IMG/VR virus record: IMGVR_UViG_3300046313_000787
Location: 1-49,646 of that record
Source of the DNA: a virus
Strand: one strand, 5' to 3'
Length of the DNA: 49,646 nucleotides
Part shown: one piece after another, positions 38,218-45,811 of the stretch
Position numbering within the stretch: the stretch's first letter is position 1
Layout: each line of letters begins with the position of its first letter
Program-made: the position numbers and the translations under genes
The notes under the pieces: generated by a model
Databases searched by the model: none
Told to the model about the DNA's origin: nothing
What the model saw: the letters and a program-made list of their open reading frames with translations, nothing else

Positions 38218-38415
38218 TTAACTCCGCTCATGATAATCTTGTCTAGTTTTCAAAATAACTAATTGCTTTTCTAATTGGTCAATTCTCTTATCTAATTGCT
38301 TTTCTACTTTACTTAATCTATTCTCACTAATCACCCCGAACAATAAACTTAGTAAGGTATAACCGCCCGTTACAGTGAATAAAACTTGTTGATAGTGGTC
38401 TGTTAAAAATTCCAT
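38218..38415 (-). CDS. Small membrane-anchored coiled-coil protein
   Basis: 65 residues. N-terminal membrane segment (VLFTVTGGYTLLSLLFGVI) and a short coiled coil (RLSKVEKQLDKRIDQLEKQL). Layout is like the 35046 protein and like phage spanin/holin accessory proteins. Divergent from the methyltransferase gene. Lysis role only inferred. Confidence 0.52.
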   Translation of the reverse strand: MEFLTDHYQQVLFTVTGGYTLLSLLFGVISENRLSKVEKQLDKRIDQLEKQLVILKTRQDYHERS

Positions 38416-38466
38416 TTTGTTTCTATCTATACTACAATAAAACTACACTTCAATTTTAGTATTTTT

Positions 38467-39315
38467 ATGAATCAGATTTTTAATGCCGATTGTTTTGACA
38501 TCCTTAAAGATTTACCAAGTAATTCAGTTGATGCTGTTATTACTGATCCGCCTTATGGTATTAACTTAAGTCATTGGGATAAGGCTATTAATATAAATGA
38601 ATTAACTACACAATCGAAGCGTATTACAACTGATTTCTATGTATTCTTTGGGCAAATGCCAACGGTTTCAAATTTCATTAACCATGCTCAAGATAATTTT
38701 AATTATCTTGAGCATGTTAGTTGGGTAAAAAGAACAGCTAGTCCTTGCGTCAGATTAAGTAGAAGCCATGAAAGTATATATCTTTACACTAAAAATAAAA
38801 AGAAATTTTATAGCACAAAAGGAAAGTATGAGGATGTTAAGTTACCCGGTATTTTATTTGATATAGCCACAATTGAAAGTTATCAAAGACATATAAGTAA
38901 CCTACAGAGTGTATTGCAAGAAAAATCAAACGGGATGAGTAATAGCTATGCGAAGCCACAAAAAGAATATAAAAGAATAAAGCAGAAAGAACATATCAGA
39001 ACACCAGTCGATGTTAACTTTACCAATGTATGGAGTTTTCTACCACCAACTCAAGTAGTTAGAAACGGACAATATTTACATCCTACAGAAAAACCTTTAG
39101 AAGTAATTAAAAGATTAGTCGAGATGTGTTCACCAGTTGGTGGCACAATACTTGATCCTTTTGCTGGTAGTTTTACATTGGCGATCGCCTGTTTAGAATT
39201 AGGACGTAATTATATTTGCATTGAAAAAGATAAAGAATATTTTGAAATAGGCAAAGCTAGAATAGCTAAATGGCATGAAGACAATAATCAAAGAGACTTG
39301 TTCCCGTGTTATTAA
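38467..39315 (+). CDS. Site-specific DNA methyltransferase (N6-A or N4-C, beta class)
   Basis: 282 residues. The catalytic DPPYG (27-31) precedes the target-recognition region, and the SAM site (DPFAGS, about 229-234) is near the C-terminus, giving the beta order. It adds methyl groups to adenine or cytosine in a specific DNA sequence, probably protecting phage DNA from host restriction. The C-terminal 40 residues are nearly repeated in the fragment at 112-246. Followed by operator/leader RNA copy 3 and an HTH regulator, the same order as at the left end. A HIP1 site lies exactly at T-L-A-I-A near the region equivalent to the left-end junction. Confidence 0.9.
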   Translation: MNQIFNADCFDILKDLPSNSVDAVITDPPYGINLSHWDKAININELTTQSKRITTDFYVFFGQMPTVSNFINHAQDNFNYLEHVSWVKRTASPCVRLSRSHESIYLYTKNKKKFYSTKGKYEDVKLPGILFDIATIESYQRHISNLQSVLQEKSNGMSNSYAKPQKEYKRIKQKEHIRTPVDVNFTNVWSFLPPTQVVRNGQYLHPTEKPLEVIKRLVEMCSPVGGTILDPFAGSFTLAIACLELGRNYICIEKDKEYFEIGKARIAKWHEDNNQRDLFPCY

Positions 39316-39319
39316 AATC

Positions 39320-39358
39320 AAGTAAAACTGTAATTTATAGCTTAAATCGGTTACAATA
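39320..39358 (+). promoter_or_regulatory. Promoter/operator block, copy 3
   Basis: AAAACTGTAATTTATAG then a -10-like TACAAT (39352-39357). The block begins directly after the methyltransferase stop, as copy 1 does after the methyltransferase fragment. Confidence 0.6.
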
Positions 39359-39360
39359 AA

Positions 39361-39467
39361 TAAAGGAAGTAAATACTAGAAAAGCAACCCATAAATTACG
39401 TTATGAATTGCTTATTATCATCTAGTGAATCCTAACAACTTTAAGAACAATAGGAGACAATTTAATT
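39361..39467 (+). ncRNA. Structured leader RNA, copy 3
   Basis: Outer stem ACTAGA (39375-39380) with TCTAGT (39421-39426), inner AAGCAA (39382-39387) with TTGCTT (39408-39413), terminal CATAA/TTATG hairpin, and the 3' bulge ATTATCA. Compared with copies 1 and 2, the outer stem has changed CG to TA with its partner changed as well, which is covariation. The terminal stem also differs, again with pairing kept. It precedes the HTH regulator. Confidence 0.7.
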
Positions 39468-40139
39468 ATGTCACAGAAAGCGAAATTAGCACAAGTAGAT
39501 TTTGGGTTTACAAAGGTAGAAGGATTGATGTTACCAGACGGGAGATATAAAGTTTCAGTACCTCAGATAGCGGAGTTAATTGGTACATCCAAAAACACCA
39601 TGTCCAGAGACCTCAAACGGTTATTAGGTGAGAGTTTTCGTCCATCCAAGATAAGTATCGAAAAAATAAATCAAAAAATCAATGTAGTTAGCTTGACGGA
39701 ATTGATGATGATTTTAAACAAAATCGCTTTTGCAGGTAATGTTCAAGCTCAATCTTTACTATTAGCATTAGCAGAAGAATCAATAGAACGCCGTTTCAAT
39801 AATGCTTTTAACATAAAATGTAGCGAAGATGAATATAATGAACGTTTAAAAATACGCATCGAACGCATAGAAGCCCGTATCGTTTACACCGATGTTTTGA
39901 TGAAAAGACACCTTGAATTATACGGGGCTAAACCAATCGCTGATGATTATAAAAAATGGACAGTCAAAGTTAATAAATTTCTTTACAATCGCCCACATTT
40001 TAAATGTGACCGTGACAATATGACTATTGAAGAACAAAGAATAATTATCGATTTTGAACGAACAGCTAATCGATTTGCTGTAAAATATCCTGAAGCAACA
40101 CCAATAGAATTAATCGATCGGACATTGGAGACCTTTTAA
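39468..40139 (+). CDS. HTH regulator of the cyanobacterial/phage type
   Basis: 223 residues. KVEGLMLPDGRYKVSVPQIA, ELIGTSKNTMSRDLKRLLG, then FRPSKIS form a helix-turn-helix region well known from many cyanobacterial plasmid- and phage-encoded proteins. A helical C-terminal part follows, ending in a 40-residue region (YNRPHFKCDRDNMTIEEQRI). Probably an antirepressor or switch regulator. Controlled by the operator/leader RNA copy 3. Ribosome site AGGAGA. Overlaps by 30 bases the convergent 40331 gene. Confidence 0.75.
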   Translation: MSQKAKLAQVDFGFTKVEGLMLPDGRYKVSVPQIAELIGTSKNTMSRDLKRLLGESFRPSKISIEKINQKINVVSLTELMMILNKIAFAGNVQAQSLLLALAEESIERRFNNAFNIKCSEDEYNERLKIRIERIEARIVYTDVLMKRHLELYGAKPIADDYKKWTVKVNKFLYNRPHFKCDRDNMTIEEQRIIIDFERTANRFAVKYPEATPIELIDRTLETF

Positions 40140-40331
40140 AGTTAATCGCAAACCGCAATCAGAGCAATAGATAAAATAACCTTTATTGATTAAATTATCT
40201 ATTGCTTTTTCTTTTTCCTCTTTTGTAGCCTCCATTGTTTGAGTAAATAAATAACGATAAGGAAAACTTTTATAATGCTGTGCAACTGCTAAAATATTCA
40301 ATTCTAAGAGTGTTAAATTGTCATTAGACAT
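40110..40331 (-). CDS. Small HTH-like protein with a Cys cluster
   Basis: 73 residues. LTLLELNILAVAQHYKSFPY and KEEKEKAIDNLINKGYF suggest a winged helix. The C-terminal C-S-D-C-G ... C-P may bind metal. Coupled to the SLOG gene (8-base overlap) as the last gene of the operon from 42708. Family not recognised. Confidence 0.55.
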   Translation of the reverse strand: MSNDNLTLLELNILAVAQHYKSFPYRYLFTQTMEATKEEKEKAIDNLINKGYFIYCSDCGLRLTLKGLQCPID

Positions 40332-40677
40332 AATTGACTACAATCACTCTAATGTTTTTCTCTTTAGCTATATTAATCATGTGTTGAGTGCCTTTGCTCT
40401 GACCATCCCAGAATGCAATTACACCATCAGTCATTTCTGCCATTTGCTGATTTCTTTTATATCCAGCCGATTTCCCGAATTGTTCCCAGTCTGCTGGATA
40501 TTTTAAAATATTAAAACCTTTCTCAATAGCGTATTGTTCACCCAAAGTATCAGCTCCTTTCGCACAACCACTAATTACTGTAACTTCCGATTTATTACTC
40601 AAGTAGTGATCGCATTTAGTTTTTAACAAATTGTAATCAGAAAAAGTACGAGTACCACAAATAATTACCTTAAACAT
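40324..40677 (-). CDS. SLOG-family protein (YspA/DUF2493 type)
   Basis: 117 residues. KVIICGTRTFSDY, VISGCAKGADTLGEQYA, GYKRNQQMAEMTDGVIAFWD and GTQHMINIAKEK are the SLOG nucleotide-binding motifs of the DUF2493/YspA family. The domain binds nucleotides or nucleotide derivatives, and is common in phages. It overlaps the thymidylate synthase gene by 8 bases, so a role in nucleotide handling or sensing is reasonable. The exact ligand is not known. Confidence 0.82.
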   Translation of the reverse strand: MFKVIICGTRTFSDYNLLKTKCDHYLSNKSEVTVISGCAKGADTLGEQYAIEKGFNILKYPADWEQFGKSAGYKRNQQMAEMTDGVIAFWDGQSKGTQHMINIAKEKNIRVIVVNYV

Positions 40678-42178
40678 CTTGAATATACTCCTCTTTTTTC
40701 TCTGAGGCTTTTTGTAATTCTAAACCAAGATAACCAATATGTAAGGGATCAATACTTGGGTTATCTTTAGCTATTTGCTTCAAAATAACCAACGGATTTT
40801 TACCTTCATATTTCTTGACTGTATTATCATTTTTATCAAGATGTAATACGTTTATAGTATCAATGTAATCAATAAGAAAATTACCAATAGGATCAGCATA
40901 ATCCAGTTTCCTGTTCTTATAGTATTGAGTGTCAATTAATTTATCGGCATTCTCAAAACAATCATCATAAATATGAGCAGATTGACTAATAGTTATTAAA
41001 GGTGCTAATTCTAAAGAAGTATTTATATTATCTCTAATATGTACTTGTAATGCTCTTAAACCCATTGCATTAGCTACCCAAGCACTAAATATATCATTAC
41101 TACGGAAAGTAGCTGTCATACTTAATTTACCATCAATTATCCTTACCCATATATGATTAAGACAAGGTGAGCCTCCGTGTTGATGATCACTATCTCCAGC
41201 TTCCCTACCATACCTTGCTATTTGATAAGGTACTCGTTCAGGCATCCCACAATCATCAATTATTTTAATCGATTGGCGATCGCCACAGCCAGTACCTGAA
41301 TCCCATAAATTCATTACCGCACTAGCAGAATCAGTTTCTTTTTTTAACTTGTCAATGACTTGCTTTATCTGATCGCACCCAAACCAAGACCTTAAACGTT
41401 GACCATAAGTATATTTAACACCTTCTTTATAGGGTGCATCTTCTAAAATCTGTGGTAGATAATTTTGAATATAAGCCTGATCCACTGGTAAATAATTAGG
41501 TATTGGAAAGTAAAAATCTAAAGGTTCATCAGTAATAATCGCTTTAAGATCAATTAATTCTTGCCATTGACCATCATAACCAGTAGGGCGAATTGTACCG
41601 TTATTTCTAATTCTATGAATTATCTTTACCCAAGTCTCCGCAATAGTCTTACCCGTTACTGTATGAGCATAAATATTACTTGGTTTTATTTCTGTACTAT
41701 TTTCTTTTATCTCAAATTCATAGGATTGACGTTCATTAATAGTAGCAGTTATCTTTTCTAAATCGTTACTATCTTGATAACTCACTGTAATAGAAACTCT
41801 TAATATTTCTAAGGCTTCTTTACTTATCTCTATATCCAAATAACCAACTATATCTGAATTAATAACCCATTTATCGTTTTTTTGAGTTACACCGTGTTTA
41901 AAAAAGTCAAATAAGCATTTACAACTACCACTGTTTTGATCCTCTCTAGTGGTACTTAAAATCCTTACGTGTTTAACTTGAGGATTTAATAATAAATTTC
42001 TAATTAAAAAATTTATTCCCCTTGATGATGAGTAAAGGTTACCAATCACCGCATACTCTTTAGATGCTAATTTCTTGGCGATCGCCTCTTTAGGTGTCCA
42101 ACCTGTAACAATAACTAGATTATCACCCGTGCCGTAAATTAATTGATTCGGTTTATATTTTGCTTTAAACATTTTCAC
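40670..42178 (-). CDS. Thymidylate synthase (ThyA-type with DUF4346-like N-terminal domain)
   Basis: 502 residues, twice the size of ThyA. The N-terminal domain (VIVTGWTPKEAIAKKLASKE, LYSSSRGINFLIRNLL, RILSTTREDQNSGS) is of the DUF4346 type found fused in cyanobacteria. The C-terminal domain has the ThyA catalytic site GGSPCLNHIWVR with its nucleophilic Cys, and then TATFRSNDIFSAWVANAMGL, equivalent to the R-S-x-D phosphate and folate region. It would make dTMP from dUMP; a hydroxymethylase is possible, as both belong to the same superfamily. It is the centre of a nucleotide operon running from 42708 to 40110. Confidence 0.85.
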   Translation of the reverse strand: MKMFKAKYKPNQLIYGTGDNLVIVTGWTPKEAIAKKLASKEYAVIGNLYSSSRGINFLIRNLLLNPQVKHVRILSTTREDQNSGSCKCLFDFFKHGVTQKNDKWVINSDIVGYLDIEISKEALEILRVSITVSYQDSNDLEKITATINERQSYEFEIKENSTEIKPSNIYAHTVTGKTIAETWVKIIHRIRNNGTIRPTGYDGQWQELIDLKAIITDEPLDFYFPIPNYLPVDQAYIQNYLPQILEDAPYKEGVKYTYGQRLRSWFGCDQIKQVIDKLKKETDSASAVMNLWDSGTGCGDRQSIKIIDDCGMPERVPYQIARYGREAGDSDHQHGGSPCLNHIWVRIIDGKLSMTATFRSNDIFSAWVANAMGLRALQVHIRDNINTSLELAPLITISQSAHIYDDCFENADKLIDTQYYKNRKLDYADPIGNFLIDYIDTINVLHLDKNDNTVKKYEGKNPLVILKQIAKDNPSIDPLHIGYLGLELQKASEKKEEYIQDV

Positions 42179-42180
42179 TT

Positions 42181-42507
42181 TTATTTTTTATTTGCCTTTT
42201 CTAATTCCTTTAATTCTTGTAGTCTATGTGTCTCATCTAATGCCGCAAAATAAGCATCATAATCATTTACATTAATTGTGCCTTCTCTACATTTTAAATG
42301 TCTTAAATCACGCATAAAACCGAAGTTAAAGAATAAACTAATTTCTATTTTTGCTTGTTCAATTTCACAGCCTAAAAACCTTTCATACTGGTTGCTGACT
42401 ATGAAATAACCTGCTTCTCTATCTTCTAAATGATAAAATACTATTCCGCTTTCTTTTTCTGTACCTTGCCATTTTTGTAGCACTAATTCTAATTCTTCTG
42501 GTATCAT
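42181..42507 (-). CDS. Hypothetical protein before thymidylate synthase
   Basis: 108 residues (YHLEDREAGYFIVSNQYERF, LFFNFGFMRDLRHLKCREGT, then DAYFAALDETHRLQELKELE). No family recognised. Two bases before the synthase gene and three bases after the RHH gene, so part of the same operon. Confidence 0.6.
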   Translation of the reverse strand: MIPEELELVLQKWQGTEKESGIVFYHLEDREAGYFIVSNQYERFLGCEIEQAKIEISLFFNFGFMRDLRHLKCREGTINVNDYDAYFAALDETHRLQELKELEKANKK

Positions 42508-42510
42508 TAT

Positions 42511-42708
42511 TTACTCCTCTTTATTTGATCTAGTTACTTCATATTTAATTTGATTTTTACTTAGGGTAACCTCCCCTTTACAGATGCCTATCAAAAGTAA
42601 AGTTATCGATCCTTTATTCCCCCAAATATAACCTAACTCTAATGCTATACCTCTCAATATCTCTAGCATCTCAACACTTAACGATATTGTATATTTATTT
42701 TTTGCCAT
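42511..42708 (-). CDS. Ribbon-helix-helix-like small protein
   Basis: 65 residues. KYTISLSVEMLEILRGIALE followed by W-G-N-K-G-S-I-T-L-L-L-I-G-I has the strand-helix-helix character of RHH proteins. First gene of the nucleotide operon, so a candidate autoregulator. Ribosome site AAAGGAAAAAGT. Confidence 0.6.
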   Translation of the reverse strand: MAKNKYTISLSVEMLEILRGIALELGYIWGNKGSITLLLIGICKGEVTLSKNQIKYEVTRSNKEE

Positions 42709-42781
42709 ACTTTTTCCTTTTCTTTACTCTTTTATCTTATCATTTTACCATGTAAATAGACAAGGTATTTTAAGTAAGAAT

Positions 42782-42824
42782 ATCTGATAAATAAAACAGA
42801 ATAGATAAGTTTTATTTATCAGAT
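42782..42824 (-). terminator. Terminator after the 42831 gene
   Basis: ATCTGATAAATAAAAC/GTTTTATTTATCAGAT, a 16-bp perfect stem with an 11-nt loop, just after the stop of the minus-strand gene at 42831. Confidence 0.8.
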
Positions 42825-42830
42825 ATAAGA

Positions 42831-43181
42831 TTAGAATTTTAGATTTAAAACTTTGGGAATTAAGTCTTCGATAAAGGATAAGTCTAATCTTAGTAATGGT
42901 TTAGTGACAGGGTCTTTAGGTGGGTATCTCATAGGGAATTGAATAAATTTATACTGAGGATATTTTTCATTAAGCGTTTTTACAATTTCTTTAACTAAAG
43001 GTAAGGTATAAACATCTTTAGTTTTGAGATAACCTCTTTCGATGGGGTAATCATAGCCATCTTGGGATTTAAAGGTGGCTATGGTTGCGTATCTAATGCC
43101 AAATAATTGGATTTGTCCGTTTCGATCTAATGGGACTACTGTCATTGTTTTTATATATGTTTTGATTGGTAACGCAAACAT
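42831..43181 (-). CDS. Hypothetical protein
   Basis: 116 residues (MTVVPLDRNGQIQLFGIRYA, LPLVKEIVKTLNEKYPQYKF, RLDLSFIEDLIPKVLNL). No family recognised. One base overlaps the 43181-44182 gene, suggesting a two-gene transcript. Contains a Q-I-Q-L-F stretch like a clamp-binding motif. Confidence 0.58.
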   Translation of the reverse strand: MFALPIKTYIKTMTVVPLDRNGQIQLFGIRYATIATFKSQDGYDYPIERGYLKTKDVYTLPLVKEIVKTLNEKYPQYKFIQFPMRYPPKDPVTKPLLRLDLSFIEDLIPKVLNLKF

Positions 43182-44182
43182 TAATCATGTAGGGTAGGGA
43201 AAACTAAAGCTTGATCCCTGAAAGAATTTAATGAGACTTGGTTTTCTTCCCGAATTTGACGGATCAGAGGACTATTGAACATGAGGTATAAATAGGGGGA
43301 ACTTTCTACTTTTTTTATTATCTCGAGATTAAGCTCTCCTTTGGACATATATGCTCTTTCTATTATAGATGTCAACTCGCTATCTAGAATCTTCTTCTCA
43401 AACCGCAACTCGTCTGAGATAATTTTCGCTATTTTGGACTTTAGAGAATGCATCCAACTATCAAAGGAAAATCTTGTACGGAGAAACACTCTGAGAATCC
43501 GATCCTCTGTTTTCTTTCTTAAATCGTAATCGCTTCTTATATCCAAATTGATATTCCTCAAATCATTTTTCGTGCTAAGATGTGGAAGTTTCCCATTGTA
43601 ATCCATCGTATAAAGGATAGGTGCTTCTGACATCCATCTAAATTCTCTTTTTAACTCTTTTATTATTTTTTCTACTACTGCTATCGCCTGTGAAGTTGAC
43701 GGTCGGAGAAAAGCTCTACATATTAAATTCCGATCACTTTCTTTGGAAAAAGAAATATCCCTTTTGCCTTTTACTATCTGATCAAATTCATACGCATCCT
43801 CTTCTCGCCCGATAAGGCACTGGGCTTCATAGCTTCGCTTCCTAAAGTTTTTGTATCCGGATGGCATCTTTTTAAATCCTGCAAATTGTTCTGTTACAAC
43901 GGGATCGAAGAGGATTGGCAACGTTCCTATTTTCTCTGTTTTCTCTGTTTTTATTGATGGAAAACAATTTCCATTAATAAGTTTTCTAGCATATTCATCT
44001 AATACAGTGTAAAATTCCAACTCTGGCATTGATTCAATATCTAAACAAAGAAACTCACTCAACAATTTGAGATTGCTACTTAATGCGTTTTTTGCCTGTT
44101 CTTTCCTGTAAATTGTGATACTTTTCGTCATTTCTTTTATCTTCATAATTTTACTTGATCTATTTCTGAAGACAAGATACAA
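43181..44182 (-). CDS. Unrecognised 333-residue protein with atypical base composition
   Basis: No family recognised. Basic and helical; likely starts are the first codon or ATG 44146 (MKIKEMTKSITIYRKEQ). The sequence has visibly higher GC and a different codon choice (CGG, CTC, TCG, GAG more often) than its neighbours, and contains no HIP1 site. This points to a recent gain from another source. A stretch of R/K-rich helices (LRVFLRTRFSFDSWMHSLKS) may bind nucleic acid. Overlaps the 42831 gene by one base. Confidence 0.62.
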   Translation of the reverse strand: MYLVFRNRSSKIMKIKEMTKSITIYRKEQAKNALSSNLKLLSEFLCLDIESMPELEFYTVLDEYARKLINGNCFPSIKTEKTEKIGTLPILFDPVVTEQFAGFKKMPSGYKNFRKRSYEAQCLIGREEDAYEFDQIVKGKRDISFSKESDRNLICRAFLRPSTSQAIAVVEKIIKELKREFRWMSEAPILYTMDYNGKLPHLSTKNDLRNINLDIRSDYDLRKKTEDRILRVFLRTRFSFDSWMHSLKSKIAKIISDELRFEKKILDSELTSIIERAYMSKGELNLEIIKKVESSPYLYLMFNSPLIRQIREENQVSLNSFRDQALVFPTLHD

Positions 44183-44391
44183 TAAAGAAACTGAATTATT
44201 TAATATTATGTTATAATAATGAGTACGTCTTTATTATTCACTTTATCTGTAATCGTTATTTACAGATAAAGTTTTGCTTGTCTTGTTTCTATTATAACTG
44301 TTATTGTCAATATCTACTACCTTTTTTTGAAGAAAAAACTCTATTTTGTATAGAAAAAGATAACACTAAAACAAAGAAATTAACTCGCCAA
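44183..44391. other. Intergenic region with a strong hairpin
   Basis: No gene seen. ACTTTATCTGTAA (44240-44252) pairs with TTACAGATAAAGT (44260-44272), 13 bp, followed by TTTGC. It may end leftward transcription from the RHH gene at 44526, or rightward read-through. Confidence 0.6.
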
Positions 44392-44526
44392 CTAATCATC
44401 ATTTTGTTCTAAGTAATTAAGCAAAAATTCAACTACCAAGTCATTTAATTGCTTATTTTTTTTTCTTAACTTTGCTTTTAACTCAGAGTGAAACTCCGCA
44501 TCTACTTTTAGACTTATAGTTTTCAT
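44392..44526 (-). CDS. 44-residue ribbon-helix-helix (CopG-like) protein
   Basis: ATG at 44526-44524, TAG ending at 44392. MKTISLKVDAEFHSELKAKL continues with RKKNKQLNDLVVEFLLNYLE, the standard strand-helix-turn-helix of CopG/Arc proteins at minimal length. A TATAAT lies about 30 bases upstream (near 44561) and AACGAAAA follows it. Probably a DNA-binding regulator of its own promoter or its neighbours. Confidence 0.7.
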   Translation of the reverse strand: MKTISLKVDAEFHSELKAKLRKKNKQLNDLVVEFLLNYLEQNDD

Positions 44527-44741
44527 AGTTTATCTGTTGTTTTCGTTATATTTTTATTATAAGAAACAATGTACAAAATAGATATAGTCAAAGCTCAAAA
44601 CTATTGAAATTACGTTAAAATTAATTTTTTAGTTGTGATAGTTGTATTAAAAGCCATTGTTTTCGTTTAAGTAAAACAGATTTTGGGGTAGAAGGTGTAA
44701 TAGGCGATCGCCAATAAATAGCTGAGACCATTGAGAATGGG
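44527..44741. other. Intergenic region without a recognised gene
   Basis: Contains a promoter for the RHH gene (TATAAT near 44561 on the minus strand) and a HIP1 site near 44704. The frame on the minus strand from 44854 to 44621 is out of frame with the zinc-ribbon gene and unlikely to be coding. Confidence 0.6.
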
Positions 44742-45458
44742 TTAAATTCTTTTAGTTGACTGATAGAATAATTTACAAACTTGACAACCACTATTACCTT
44801 TACGCCAAGCATTAGTAACGTGTGAAATATGTGAGTACCATTGGTTACCATCAACAGGGCATTTAAACCATGCCTTTTTATTACTACCCCTAGTCACTTC
44901 ATCTGGATATATTCCTAACTCATTATTTTTTTCATAATGCCAATATTCTTCAACATGGTAAGGGAATAACTTAATCAGAGCGTTATATTCAGTAAGAACC
45001 GATCTTTTACAGACTAGACACCCACTGTATTTTTTACTCCATGAGTTAGTAATGCCTTCTATTATTGAACTCCATTGATGCCCGTCAATAGGGCATTTAA
45101 AGAAGGCTTTTTTGTTTGAACAAATAGAAAAATGTTGAGGGGGAATTTTATTCTTTTCATAATCCCAGTATTTTTTCAATTGTTTGGGATAATTATCAAC
45201 TAAAGATAAACCTTCTTCAATTTTCTTTTTAGACAAGCATACTGGACAGCCACTCTTGCCGTCTCTCCAGTAATAGTTTATTTTTTTCATGGCTGATTCC
45301 CAACTATGCCCATCGACTGGACATATAAACCACGCCTTTTTATCTGATGTTTTACATAATTCTTTAGGCGATAAATTTAATAATTGGTTTTTCTCATTAT
45401 CCCAATAAATCTCTACCTGTTTAGGATACTTCTGATATAATGTCCTGACCCGTCTCAT
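44742..45458 (-). CDS. Triple treble-clef/zinc-ribbon protein (DUF4379-like)
   Basis: 238 residues with three tandem units of about 75 residues. Each has Y-P-x-x-V/L-x-x-Y-W, K-N, a S-x-K-K-A-x-F-x-C-P-x-D-G-x-x-W and end S-G-C-x-V-C. Four cysteines per unit bind zinc. Such units (DUF4379) occur as DNA-binding parts of phage endonucleases and repair proteins; here no nuclease domain is attached. Last gene of the ribonucleotide reductase operon (4 bases after TPR). Confidence 0.78.
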   Translation of the reverse strand: MRRVRTLYQKYPKQVEIYWDNEKNQLLNLSPKELCKTSDKKAWFICPVDGHSWESAMKKINYYWRDGKSGCPVCLSKKKIEEGLSLVDNYPKQLKKYWDYEKNKIPPQHFSICSNKKAFFKCPIDGHQWSSIIEGITNSWSKKYSGCLVCKRSVLTEYNALIKLFPYHVEEYWHYEKNNELGIYPDEVTRGSNKKAWFKCPVDGNQWYSHISHVTNAWRKGNSGCQVCKLFYQSTKRI

Positions 45459-45462
45459 AATT

Positions 45463-45792
45463 TCAATCGATATTTATCTTGTATTGTGATAAATATTTTC
45501 GTTGTTTAGCCAAGTGTCTAGCTTCTGTAATAGAAACATCATAAGGATCAATTTCTAAGGCTTTATCAAAATGGTCTATCGCCCGATCATAGTCTTCTAA
45601 TTCTGCAAAAATAACCCCTACGTTGTACCAGGATTCAGGGTTTTCTCGATCCTCGTCTAAAACAGATTGAAAATACATTAGGGAGTCGTCAAACTGTCCT
45701 TGATAGAATGCCTTATGACCCCTAAAAAAGTCCTCTTTATAATCGCAATCATCTTTTTTTTGTTCAGACAATCCCCAATAATTTTCAATCAT
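45463..45792 (-). CDS. Small TPR protein
   Basis: 109 residues. Two consecutive TPR units: GHKAFYQGQFDDSLMYFQSV, then SWYNVGVIFAELEDYDRAID, and HFDKALEIDP. They mediate protein contacts. It follows the reductase gene after 19 bases with a good ribosome site (GAGGAGATAAAA). A partner is not evident. Confidence 0.8.
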   Translation of the reverse strand: MIENYWGLSEQKKDDCDYKEDFFRGHKAFYQGQFDDSLMYFQSVLDEDRENPESWYNVGVIFAELEDYDRAIDHFDKALEIDPYDVSITEARHLAKQRKYLSQYKINID

Positions 45793-45811
45793 TTTTATCT
45801 CCTCTTAATTA

